Positions 1 to 5,708 of a DNA stretch of 11,524 bases are shown here, one piece after another (positions within the stretch are counted from its first letter, which is position 1; every line of letters begins with the position of its first letter). This stretch comes from Cyanobacteria bacterium UBA947 (lineage in GTDB: Bacteria; Cyanobacteriota; Vampirovibrionia; Gastranaerophilales; Gastranaerophilaceae), in the NCBI GenBank assembly GCA_002293275.1, contig DBCX01000036.1, positions 19,616-31,139 of the forward strand, written 5' to 3'. Position numbers and translations under genes: made by a program. The notes beneath the pieces were generated by a model, which was not told where the DNA came from, searched no databases, and saw only the letters and a list, made by a program, of their open reading frames with translations.

Positions 1-1
1 A

Positions 2-106
2 TTGAAAAAGGAATTGGATGATTTGGACCGCAACGCGTTCGTTGACAACATAAAGCGCCTGATGCCGCGCAAAAAGGTCTATATTTGTGACTATTTCACC
101 CGCTGA
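2..106 (+). CDS. 3' end of an unrecognised gene (partial)
   Basis: An open frame enters from the left edge and ends at TGA 104-106, giving 34 C-terminal residues that finish KKVYICDYFTR. The stretch is charged, rich in Lys/Asp/Arg, and has the codon character of the neighbouring genes, so it is probably the true tail of a coding gene rather than chance. I do not recognise the family. The only visible traits are an amphipathic Leu/Asp/Lys helix-like segment, then a basic RLMPRKK patch and a short hydrophobic KVYICDYF end. Its stop codon lies in the loop of a small hairpin (99-111). There is no obvious link to ppdK downstream, which has its own leader. Confidence 0.55.
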   Translation: MKKELDDLDRNAFVDNIKRLMPRKKVYICDYFTR

Positions 107-132
107 GCGGGTTCTGACCGCTAAAAGCGGTC
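99..132 (+). terminator. Two tandem hairpins after the partial gene, possible weak terminator
   Basis: CCCGC (99-103), TGA, GCGGG (107-111) form a 5-bp stem with the stop codon as loop. GACCGC (116-121), TAAAA, GCGGTC (127-132) form a 6-bp stem. The AGCGG of the first could also pair with the CCGCT of the second, so alternative folds exist. No T-run follows, so this is not a standard intrinsic terminator. It may be a processing or stabilising structure. Confidence 0.35.
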
Positions 133-176
133 TGTGAACGCCGGATGTGACGCAAAAACCGCGGGGCTCTCGTGCG

Positions 177-210
177 TTGACATGTATTTTTATTATGTTT
201 GTGTTATGAT
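177..210 (+). promoter_or_regulatory. Candidate promoter of ppdK (extended -10)
   Basis: TGT-TATGAT (202-210) matches an extended -10 element (TGnTATnnT). A perfect TTGACA lies at 177-182, but 22 bp separate it from the -10, longer than the usual 16-18, so the extended -10 may do most of the work. The resulting leader would be about 30 nt and contain the ribosome site AGGAGA (235-240). The rest of 107-247 holds only the hairpins upstream. Confidence 0.4.
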
Positions 211-247
211 TTTTTCAAAGGAAGTACTAAAAAAAGGAGAAATAATC

Positions 248-2911
248 ATGACAAACAAAAGAGTATGGCTTTTTCACGAAGGCAATTCAGAGATGAGAAA
301 CCTTCTTGGCGGAAAAGGTGCAAACCTTGCCGAGATGACTAATATGGGGCTGCCGGTGCCTCCGGGGATGACTATCACCACCGAAACCTGCATGGACTAC
401 ATCAACAACGGCAACCAGATGCCTGACGGCCTTATGGCGGAAGTTAAATACGCGCTTGGCGAAATTGAAGGCCAAATGAACAAAAAATTCGGCGATGCGT
501 CAAACCCGCTTTTGGTTTCAGTACGTTCCGGCGCGCGTCTTTCTATGCCCGGTATGATGGAAACCGTTCTTAACCTCGGTCTAAACGACGAAACACTTGA
601 CGGTATGATGAAACTTACCGGCAACGAGCGTTTCTGCTACGACTCTTACCGCAGATTCCTTACCATGTACGGTTCTGTTGTTATGGATATTGAGCGTATG
701 CACTTTGAACATATCCTTGAAGCAGTGAAAGAAAACGAAGGCGTTAAGCTTGATACAGAAATTTCAATTGAAGGCCTGAAATCGCTTATCCCTGCTTACA
801 AACAGCTTATTAAAGAACACACAGGAAAAGACTTCCCTCAAGATCCGTACGAGCAGCTGCAAGGCGCGATTGAGGCGGTTTTCCGTTCTTGGAACATCCC
901 GCGTGCGATTGCGTACCGTAACCACTACAAAATTGACCACAACTTCGGTACCGCGGTTAACGTTCAATCAATGGTGTTTGGAAATATGGGCGACGACTGC
1001 GCAACAGGCGTATCGTTCACCAGAAACCCGTCCACCGGCGAAAATAAATTCTACGGCGAATACCTTACAAACGCACAAGGTGAGGACGTTGTAGCAGGTA
1101 TCAGAACTCCAAAACAAATCGCAGAACTTGAAACCGAAATGCCGGAACTTTACCGTCAATACGTTGATATCGCGAAAAAATTGGAGATGGGGTACAAAGA
1201 CGTTCAAGATATGGAATTTACCATTGAGCGCGGCAAATTGTACATCCTTCAAACACGTAACGGTAAAAGAACGGCAAAAGCTGCGGTTCGTATCGCCGTT
1301 GAGATGGCTAACGAAGGCATCATCACAAAAGAACGTGCAATCCAGCTGGTTGACCCGTATCAATTGTACCAGCTGCTTTTGCCAAGCTTTGACCCTGCAG
1401 CGAAAAAGAACGCAACAGTTCTTGCAACAGGCCTTGCAGCGTCCCCAGGTGCGGCGGTTGGTAAAATCGTCTTTAACACCGACGAAGCAGCCGAGCGCGG
1501 CAACGCAGGCGAGGATATTATCCTTGTCCGTATTGAAACATGTCCTGATGACATCCACGGTATGATTTCTTCAAAAGGCGTTCTGACGCTTCGCGGCGGT
1601 ATGACCTCCCACGCGGCCGTCGTTGCAAAAGGTATGGGTAAACCATGCGTTGCAGGTGCCGAGGACCTTAAAATCAACCTGAACGAAGAAACGCTTACAA
1701 CATCATCAGGCAAAGTCTTCCGTAAAGACGACATCATTTCGCTTGACGGCGGAACAGGTGAGGTTATGGAAGGCGCTGTTGCGACCGAAATCGCTGAAAT
1801 GGATTCAAATTTTGAAACATTGTTCAGCTGGGTTGACGACATCAAACGTCTTGATGTCCGCGCAAACGCAGACACACCAACCGACGTTGCAAAAGCGCTT
1901 GAACTTGGCGCAAAAGGCGTCGGGCTTTGCAGAACAGAGCACATGTTCATGGATCCGGACAGACTCCCTTGGGTTCAGAAAATGATTCTGGCAAACAACG
2001 TGGAAGAAAGAAAAGCGGCGCTGAACCAGCTGCTGCCTATGCAATACAACGACTTCTACGCGATGTTCAAGGCTATGGGCGAGCTTCCGATGACAGTACG
2101 TCTTTTGGATCCGCCGCTTCACGAGTTCTTGCCTAACAAAGAAGAACTGATAGCGACCGTTGCGACTAAAAAGGCGCTTGGTCAAGAGCACAAAGCGGAC
2201 GAAGAAATGCTTCACGTTGTTGAAAACCTTTCCGAGTCTAACCCTATGATGGGGCTTCGCGGCTGCCGTCTTGGCTTGACTTATCCGGAAATCAACGAGA
2301 TGCAGGTGCGTGCGATATTCAGCGCTTGCTGCGACCTTAAAAAAGAAGGGGTTGACGTGAAACCTGAGATCATGATTCCGCTTATCGGCCACGTGAATGA
2401 GCTTAAAACCGTTAAGGAAGTTCTTGAGCGCGTCGGTAAAGAAGTCATGGCCGAAAAAGGCGTGGAAATCAATTATATGTTCGGTACAATGATTGAAATC
2501 CCTCGTGCGGCACTGACTGCGGACGAAATCGCCGAATACGCAGAGTTCTTCTCGTTCGGTACGAACGACTTGACCCAAATGACGTTCGGTTACTCACGTG
2601 ACGACGCGGAGAGCAAATTCCTTACAAAATACGTTGAGGACAAAATCCTCCCGCGCAACCCGTTTGAGTCTTTGGACACAACAGGTGTTGGTCAGCTGAT
2701 GGAAATCGCTATCAAAAAAGCGCTTCCGGTTCGCGCTAATCTTAAACGCGGTATCTGCGGCGAGCACGGCGGTGACCCTGATTCGGTCAAATTCTGCCAC
2801 AAAATTGGGCTTCAATACGTATCTTGCTCACCGTTCAGAGTGCCGCAAGCACGTCTTGCAGCAGCTCAGGCAGTTGTTGAAGAAAACTCACTGGCCCACA
2901 GCCAACTGTAG
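248..2911 (+). CDS. ppdK: Pyruvate, phosphate dikinase
   Basis: Cytosolic enzyme interconverting PEP + AMP + PPi and pyruvate + ATP + Pi, used in anaerobes for PPi-linked glycolysis or for making PEP. The product is 887 residues, typical for the family. The N-terminal ATP-grasp domain (about 1-340) opens with GNSEMRNLLGGKGANLAEM. The swivelling phosphohistidine domain has GGMTSHAAVV with catalytic His455 and the regulatory-type Thr453. The C-terminal PEP/pyruvate TIM barrel has GLCRTEHMF, SFGTNDLTQM and GICGEHGGDP with catalytic Cys837. The start was chosen at ATG 248: AGGAGA (235-240) sits 7 nt upstream and the protein begins as family members do. An in-frame start at 134 would add 38 unrelated residues. 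The gene stands alone between its promoter and a strong terminator. No PPDK regulatory protein gene is in view. All catalytic landmarks are intact. Confidence 0.97.
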   Translation: MTNKRVWLFHEGNSEMRNLLGGKGANLAEMTNMGLPVPPGMTITTETCMDYINNGNQMPDGLMAEVKYALGEIEGQMNKKFGDASNPLLVSVRSGARLSMPGMMETVLNLGLNDETLDGMMKLTGNERFCYDSYRRFLTMYGSVVMDIERMHFEHILEAVKENEGVKLDTEISIEGLKSLIPAYKQLIKEHTGKDFPQDPYEQLQGAIEAVFRSWNIPRAIAYRNHYKIDHNFGTAVNVQSMVFGNMGDDCATGVSFTRNPSTGENKFYGEYLTNAQGEDVVAGIRTPKQIAELETEMPELYRQYVDIAKKLEMGYKDVQDMEFTIERGKLYILQTRNGKRTAKAAVRIAVEMANEGIITKERAIQLVDPYQLYQLLLPSFDPAAKKNATVLATGLAASPGAAVGKIVFNTDEAAERGNAGEDIILVRIETCPDDIHGMISSKGVLTLRGGMTSHAAVVAKGMGKPCVAGAEDLKINLNEETLTTSSGKVFRKDDIISLDGGTGEVMEGAVATEIAEMDSNFETLFSWVDDIKRLDVRANADTPTDVAKALELGAKGVGLCRTEHMFMDPDRLPWVQKMILANNVEERKAALNQLLPMQYNDFYAMFKAMGELPMTVRLLDPPLHEFLPNKEELIATVATKKALGQEHKADEEMLHVVENLSESNPMMGLRGCRLGLTYPEINEMQVRAIFSACCDLKKEGVDVKPEIMIPLIGHVNELKTVKEVLERVGKEVMAEKGVEINYMFGTMIEIPRAALTADEIAEYAEFFSFGTNDLTQMTFGYSRDDAESKFLTKYVEDKILPRNPFESLDTTGVGQLMEIAIKKALPVRANLKRGICGEHGGDPDSVKFCHKIGLQYVSCSPFRVPQARLAAAQAVVEENSLAHSQL

Positions 2912-2929
2912 TTTGATTATACAAACCAT

Positions 2930-2959
2930 AAAAAATACCGGCCTAAACCGGTATTTTTT
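2930..2959 (+). terminator. Intrinsic terminator of ppdK
   Basis: A perfect 12-bp stem, AAAAAATACCGG (2930-2941) with CCGGTATTTTTT (2948-2959), encloses the 6-nt loop CCTAAA. It ends in six T, 18 nt after the ppdK stop. The A-run on the left arm would also let it work for transcripts arriving from the right. Confidence 0.92.
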
Positions 2960-3009
2960 GTACTTTTTAAAAATAACGAAATATTATTAATATATGGACT
3001 TTTAAAATA

Positions 3010-3018
3010 TGTTATAAT
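3010..3018 (+). promoter_or_regulatory. Extended -10 promoter of the first mini-HTH gene
   Basis: TGT-TATAAT is a consensus extended -10 in very AT-rich DNA (2961-3030). No good -35 stands 16-18 bp upstream, which fits an extended -10 promoter. The leader would be about 20 nt, with GGGAG (3035-3039) as the ribosome site. Confidence 0.55.
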
Positions 3019-3044
3019 AATATTGGATAGCAACGGGAGTGTTT

Positions 3045-3242
3045 ATGAAAAAACTAACAGAAACAGAAAATGCAGTTTTAAATCTGGTTAAGTACGGGTA
3101 TGAGAACCATGAAATCGCAGCCCAAATGTTCATCAGTAACCACACGGTCAAGGCTCATATTAGTTCCATATTGACCAAGGTTGAGGCGCGCAATCGCACG
3201 CAGCTGGTCTATTTCGCGATGAAAGCTAACTTGATTGACTAA
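3045..3242 (+). CDS. Small stand-alone LuxR/NarL-type HTH protein (first of pair)
   Basis: The 65-residue product is almost entirely a GerE/LuxR-type C-terminal DNA-binding domain: LTETENAVLNLV (helix 1), ENHEIAAQMFIS (scaffold helix), NHTVKAHISSIL (recognition helix), then KVEARNRTQLVYFA (dimer helix). It lacks any receiver, PAS or autoinducer-binding domain, and full LuxR-family regulators run about 200 residues or more. ATG 3045 was preferred because GGGAG (3035-3039) ends 5 nt before it; GTG 3039 is in frame but overlaps that site. A paralogue follows at 3446, with about half of the aligned residues identical by my hand alignment. It likely acts as a small DNA-binding regulator or as a partner or competitor of larger LuxR-type proteins. 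The target is unknown; palindromes in the following spacer are candidate operators. No terminator separates it clearly from the next gene. Confidence 0.85.
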   Translation: MKKLTETENAVLNLVKYGYENHEIAAQMFISNHTVKAHISSILTKVEARNRTQLVYFAMKANLID

Positions 3243-3251
3243 ATTGTACCA

Positions 3252-3286
3252 TACCCAAAAGGGTAGAATTTTGAAAACAGAATTTT
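3252..3286. repeat. Palindrome TACCC-AAAA-GGGTA, copy 1, with AT-rich tail
   Basis: The perfect palindrome is at 3252-3265, followed by an AT-rich tail (about 3266-3286) that resembles the tail of copy 2. It lies 9 bp after the stop of the first mini-HTH gene. Five-bp half-sites with a 4-bp AT centre suit a dimeric HTH operator. The TACCC half is reminiscent of the TACYYMT heptamer bound by NarL-type regulators, but the half-site spacing differs from the 7-2-7 arrangement. Operator function is inferred. Confidence 0.7.
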
Positions 3287-3312
3287 TCCAAAAAATCCGG
3301 GAAACGTTTACC

Positions 3313-3331
3313 ACATCTGTATTACAGGTGT
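3313..3331. repeat. Dyad ACATCTGTA-T-TACAGGTGT between the two palindromes
   Basis: Nine-bp arms around a single central T, with one mismatch (a G-U pair if transcribed). The right arm contains TACAGGT, the half-site of the classical lux box, but the spacing between half-sites is far shorter than in a true lux box. No T-run follows, so it is not a terminator. Most likely a protein-binding site. Confidence 0.5.
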
Positions 3332-3351
3332 ACGATACCCCCGAAAGCCGC

Positions 3352-3387
3352 TACCCAAAAGGGTAAAGTTTTTAAAAATAGAATTAT
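3352..3387. repeat. Palindrome TACCC-AAAA-GGGTA, copy 2, upstream of the second mini-HTH gene
   Basis: Identical 14-bp palindrome at 3352-3365, starting exactly 100 bp after copy 1, with a similar AT-rich tail (3366-3387: AAG, T-run, A-run, TAGAATT). Its centre is about 65 bp upstream of the start site predicted from TATGAT (3411-3416), a position typical of an activator site. It could also serve autoregulation by either mini-HTH protein. Confidence 0.7.
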
Positions 3388-3416
3388 TTTTGATTTTTAA
3401 ATACATTTTTTATGAT
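3388..3416 (+). promoter_or_regulatory. Candidate promoter of the second mini-HTH gene
   Basis: TATGAT (3411-3416) is a good -10. TTTTGA (3388-3393) lies 17 bp upstream as a poor -35, and an overlapping TTGATT (3390-3395) lies 15 bp away. A weak -35 next to an upstream palindrome fits an activated promoter. GGAGGTGA (3429-3436) is an extended match to the anti-Shine-Dalgarno sequence, 9 nt before ATG 3446. Confidence 0.45.
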
Positions 3417-3445
3417 ACACTCTATCTTGGAGGTGAAAAAGATTT

Positions 3446-3637
3446 ATGACAGAAAGAGAAAAACAAATCCTGTTCCTTGTGCATCACGGATACAAGAATA
3501 ACGAAATCGCGTCTAAACTCCATGTTAGCAGTAATACCGTAAAGGCGCACATTACCGCGATGATGCGTAAAATGAATGCGAAAAATCGTGCTCATCTGGT
3601 CTATCTGGCTTTAAAAGACAGACTAATCACAATATAA
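3446..3637 (+). CDS. Small stand-alone LuxR/NarL-type HTH protein (second of pair)
   Basis: The 63-residue product consists of one GerE/LuxR-type helix-turn-helix: MTEREKQILFLV, NNEIASKLHVS, NTVKAHITAMMRK (recognition helix), then MNAKNRAHLVYLAL. The signature TVKAHI and the NR-x2-LVY segment are shared with the gene at 3045, so the two look like a tandem duplication that has since diverged. There is no sensory, receiver or membrane segment. A strong ribosome site (GGAGGTGA 3429-3436) and its own promoter suggest it can be expressed separately from the first copy. The gene ends just before a bidirectional terminator facing the ribosomal operon. It probably binds DNA as a homodimer or as a heterodimer with its neighbour; targets are unknown. 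The TACCC palindrome upstream is the obvious candidate. Confidence 0.87.
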   Translation: MTEREKQILFLVHHGYKNNEIASKLHVSSNTVKAHITAMMRKMNAKNRAHLVYLALKDRLITI

Positions 3638-3650
3638 ATTCAATGTGCAC

Positions 3651-3679
3651 AAAAAAAGCTCCTTTTTGGGAGCTTTTTT
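3651..3679. terminator. Bidirectional intrinsic terminator between the mini-HTH pair and rpsI
   Basis: The 11-bp stem AAAAAAGCTCC (3652-3662) with GGAGCTTTTTT (3669-3679) has a 6-nt loop. It ends in T-runs on both strands. It lies 13 nt after the second mini-HTH stop and 6 nt after the rpsI stop, so it serves both converging transcripts. Confidence 0.92.
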
Positions 3680-3685
3680 GAATTT

Positions 3686-4114
3686 CTAACGTTTTGAGAA
3701 TTGGAAACGTTTTCTTGCTTTTTTGCGTCCGTATTTTTTACGCTCTTTTACGCGCGGATCGCGGGTCAACAACCCTTCCTGACGCAGAACATTTTTATAA
3801 TCCTCATTGATTTTAACAAGTGCGCGTGAGATACCGTGCTTAATCGCGCCGCATTGCGCAACGATTCCGCCGCCGACAGCTTTGACTTTTACATCGTATC
3901 TTTCCGCGTTATCGGTCAAAACAAGCGGTCTAAACACCAACATCTCAACCGCCGGCATATTGCCGATATAATTTTTCAACGTTTTGCCGTTTACAAAAAT
4001 TCTACCCTTGCCTTTGACAAGCTTCACCACAGCAATCGCGGTTTTGCGGCGTCCTGTCGCAACTGTCGCAACCGTAGCTGTTTTGCCGTCTTTGCGTATA
4101 ACTTTTTCTGCCAT
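3686..4114 (-). CDS. rpsI: 30S ribosomal protein S9
   Basis: Small-subunit head protein whose C-terminal tail reaches the P-site tRNA. The product is 142 residues. It has the family core GRRKTAIAVVKLVKGKGRIFVNG, LKNYIGN, the Gly-rich KAVGGGIVAQCGAIKHGISRALV (residues about 78-100), LTRDPRVKERKKYGRKKARKRFQFSKR and the invariant basic SKR end. A short N-terminal extension (MAEKVIRKDGKTATVATVAT) precedes the core. The start overlaps the rplM stop as TAATG, which implies translational coupling, as in the usual L13-S9 pair. It is the last gene of the operon; the terminator follows after 6 nt. Confidence 0.98.
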   Translation of the reverse strand: MAEKVIRKDGKTATVATVATGRRKTAIAVVKLVKGKGRIFVNGKTLKNYIGNMPAVEMLVFRPLVLTDNAERYDVKVKAVGGGIVAQCGAIKHGISRALVKINEDYKNVLRQEGLLTRDPRVKERKKYGRKKARKRFQFSKR

Positions 4115-4563
4115 TATTTACCTTCCTTTTCAAGTTTGATTGGCTTTTGTGCTTCGTGCGGATGCTCGGCTCCCGCGTAAACCTTTAATTTTGTAAACTG
4201 CGTATCACCCAACGTATTGTGCTGCAGCATGCCTTTGACAGCTTTTTCTACCGCAAGTCTTGGGTCTTTTTCCATCAACTCGTTAAAACTCGCGCTTTTC
4301 AAGCCGCCCGGATAGCCCGTGTGGTGATAATAAATCTTGTCGGTTTCCTTTTTACCTGAAACCTTCACCTTGTCAGCGTTAATAACCACCACAAAATCGC
4401 CGGTGTCAACGTTTGGTGTGTACTCAGGTTTGTGTTTGCCGCGTAAAATGTTTGCGACACGCGTTGCCAGGCGCCCTAAAATCTTGCCTTCCGCGTCTAC
4501 CAAATACCATTTGCGTTCCACCTGGAGCGGTTTTGCACTGTATGTTTTGTTTGTTACTGTCAT
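4114..4563 (-). CDS. rplM: 50S ribosomal protein L13
   Basis: Early-assembling large-subunit protein that binds 23S rRNA. It is 149 residues, normal for the family. Landmarks are KWYLVDAEGKILGRLATRVANILRGKHKPEYTPNVDTGDFVVVINADKV split over residues about 18-66, then YYHHTGYPGGLK and AVKGMLQHNTLG, and a C-terminal KVYAGAEHPHEAQKP. The start is ATG 4563, with AAGGA (4571-4575) 7 nt upstream. A 45-nt gap after truA is the second-longest gap in the operon. It contains a weak GGTAA/TTACC dyad (4594-4607), the only sign of possible internal processing. It is coupled to rpsI downstream. Confidence 0.98.
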   Translation of the reverse strand: MTVTNKTYSAKPLQVERKWYLVDAEGKILGRLATRVANILRGKHKPEYTPNVDTGDFVVVINADKVKVSGKKETDKIYYHHTGYPGGLKSASFNELMEKDPRLAVEKAVKGMLQHNTLGDTQFTKLKVYAGAEHPHEAQKPIKLEKEGK

Positions 4564-4608
4564 TTTTTTGTCCTTTTTCTTTTATTTTTTTGCGGTAATT
4601 ATTTACCC

Positions 4609-5298
4609 TTAGTATATTACTTCTACCAGCGTTAATCCGTACGGACTCGCGGTTTTGCCCGCCTTTGTCCTGTCTTTTGCCTCGATTACCGCTTTCATAT
4701 GCCCGGCCTCAAGGTCTTCCTTCTCAATAAAAAGAAGGGTTCCGACGATTGTCCGTATCATCTTGTACAAAAACCTGTCCCCGACAATATCAATCGTCCT
4801 GCCGTTTATAACGGCGCTTTTTATAAAACAGACCCTGCTGGGATTGGCTGTCCCGGCGCACTTGAAACTCGTGAAATCATGCTCGCCTAACAGGTGGTTA
4901 AGTGCCGCCTGCGCCCGCTGATGGCCAATTTCTTGGTCAAGCTCATACCTGTAATGCTTTAATTTAGCGCTTTTTTGGGCATGAAAGCTGCCATCGGCCG
5001 GCCGGATTTGTGTCACTTGAATATCTTTCGGCAAAAGCTCGTTTATTGCATCGCAGCTGAGCTCACCGTCAAAGTCAAAGTGAACAACCTGCGCCATCGC
5101 GCTCACGCCGGCGTCGGTTCTTCCCGAGAAGACTGTTTTAATGCTATTTGCGGGGTTTGCGGGAAGGTCTCCCTTTGCCCCTGTTGTGAATGTTCTAAGT
5201 GTTCTTTCAAGTTCACCTTGAATGGTTTTGGCATTTGGCTGAATCTGGCTTCCTGAATAATTTTTGCCGTCATATTTCAGCGTGAGGACCCACCTCAT
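4609..5298 (-). CDS. truA: tRNA pseudouridine synthase A, shortened in the middle
   Basis: Isomerises uridines 38-40 in the tRNA anticodon stem-loop to pseudouridine. The product is 229 residues, against roughly 245-270 usual. Seen: N-terminal RWVLTLKYDGKNYSGSQIQPN, TIQGELE, the catalytic motif FSGRTDAGV with Asp62, FHAQKSAKLKHYRYE (conserved Tyr about 116-118), LLGEHDFTSF and FLYKMIRTIVGTLL. Between HYRYE and LLGEHDF only about 18 residues remain, where E. coli TruA has about 36, so a surface segment is lost. A compensating insertion sits before the catalytic motif (residues about 38-52). The start overlaps the rplQ stop as ATGA, so it is translationally coupled. All catalytic residues I can place are present, so I expect an active enzyme. 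Confidence 0.95.
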   Translation of the reverse strand: MRWVLTLKYDGKNYSGSQIQPNAKTIQGELERTLRTFTTGAKGDLPANPANSIKTVFSGRTDAGVSAMAQVVHFDFDGELSCDAINELLPKDIQVTQIRPADGSFHAQKSAKLKHYRYELDQEIGHQRAQAALNHLLGEHDFTSFKCAGTANPSRVCFIKSAVINGRTIDIVGDRFLYKMIRTIVGTLLFIEKEDLEAGHMKAVIEAKDRTKAGKTASPYGLTLVEVIY

Positions 5299-5660
5299 AC
5301 CAGTTGGATTAGCGCCATTTCCGACGCATCACCGCGTCTTGGCGGGAGCCGGTATATTCTCGTATACCCGCCGGCACGATCTGAGTATTTTTGGCCGATG
5401 TCGCCAAAAATCTTTCTCAACACGGTTGTTTCCGCGATTTCTTTGTCATAAACGAATTTCGCGGCGTGTCTTCTGGCGTGTAAATCACCGCGTTTTGCAA
5501 GCGTAATCAGCTCCTCCGCGTACGGGCGGAGCGCTTTTGCTCTTGCCATCGTTGTTTTTATCTCACCGTAGGTAAAAAGCTCGGTCGCAAGCGCACGCAG
5601 CAAGGCTTTTCGCTGGTCCTGTGCTTTTCCTAATTTGTGTCTTTTAACTTGGTGTCTCAT
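5295..5660 (-). CDS. rplQ: 50S ribosomal protein L17
   Basis: Large-subunit protein near the exit tunnel. It is 121 residues, the standard bacterial size. Family signature: MRHQVKRHKLGKAQDQRKALLRALATEL, then GEIKTTMARAKALRPYAEELITLAKRGDLHARR (about 33-65), VLRKIFGDIGQKYSDRAGGYTRIYRLPPRRGD (about 80-111) and EMALIQLV at the end. AAAGGA upstream serves as ribosome site. It follows rpoA after 48 nt, the longest gap in the operon, which holds a hairpin (5688-5704), and overlaps truA by 4 nt. Its place directly after rpoA is almost universal. Confidence 0.98.
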   Translation of the reverse strand: MRHQVKRHKLGKAQDQRKALLRALATELFTYGEIKTTMARAKALRPYAEELITLAKRGDLHARRHAAKFVYDKEIAETTVLRKIFGDIGQKYSDRAGGYTRIYRLPPRRGDASEMALIQLV

Positions 5661-5687
5661 TGTCGTTTTTCCTTTACCTTTAAGTTG

Positions 5688-5704
5688 TGACGGTCACGCC
5701 GTCA
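5688..5704. repeat. Hairpin in the rpoA-rplQ spacer
   Basis: TGACGG (5688-5693) and CCGTCA (5699-5704) form a 6-bp GC-rich stem with a 5-nt loop. In the operon transcript (- strand) no T-run follows, so it should not terminate and may mark processing or partial attenuation. On the + strand it is followed by GTTTTT, so it could stop antisense transcription instead. Confidence 0.45.
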
Positions 5705-5708
5705 GTTT

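Noticed and set aside
134..247. N-terminal extension of PPDK from an upstream in-frame start
   Set aside because: It would add 38 residues with no family match and overlaps the promoter and ribosome site. ATG 248 has AGGAGA at proper spacing and gives a standard N-terminus.
107..247. Riboswitch or leader-peptide attenuator before ppdK
   Set aside because: I see only short hairpins upstream of the promoter and a leader of about 30 nt. No known aptamer pattern.
1805..2578. Long antisense open frame within ppdK (also 968-1558 and 1360-1950)
   Set aside because: These mirror the codon bias of a confidently assigned gene, have no ribosome site, and their composition (Phe/His/Arg-rich) is typical of shadow frames.
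3252..3275. TACCC palindrome as an intrinsic terminator of the first mini-HTH gene
   Set aside because: The stem is only 5 bp and the T-run is not adjacent to it. The exact repeat 100 bp later upstream of a gene fits operators better.
3313..3331. A genuine lux box for quorum sensing
   Set aside because: Half-sites resemble it but spacing is 1 bp rather than 6. No LuxI-like or autoinducer-binding domain is in view, so it is kept only as an unexplained dyad.
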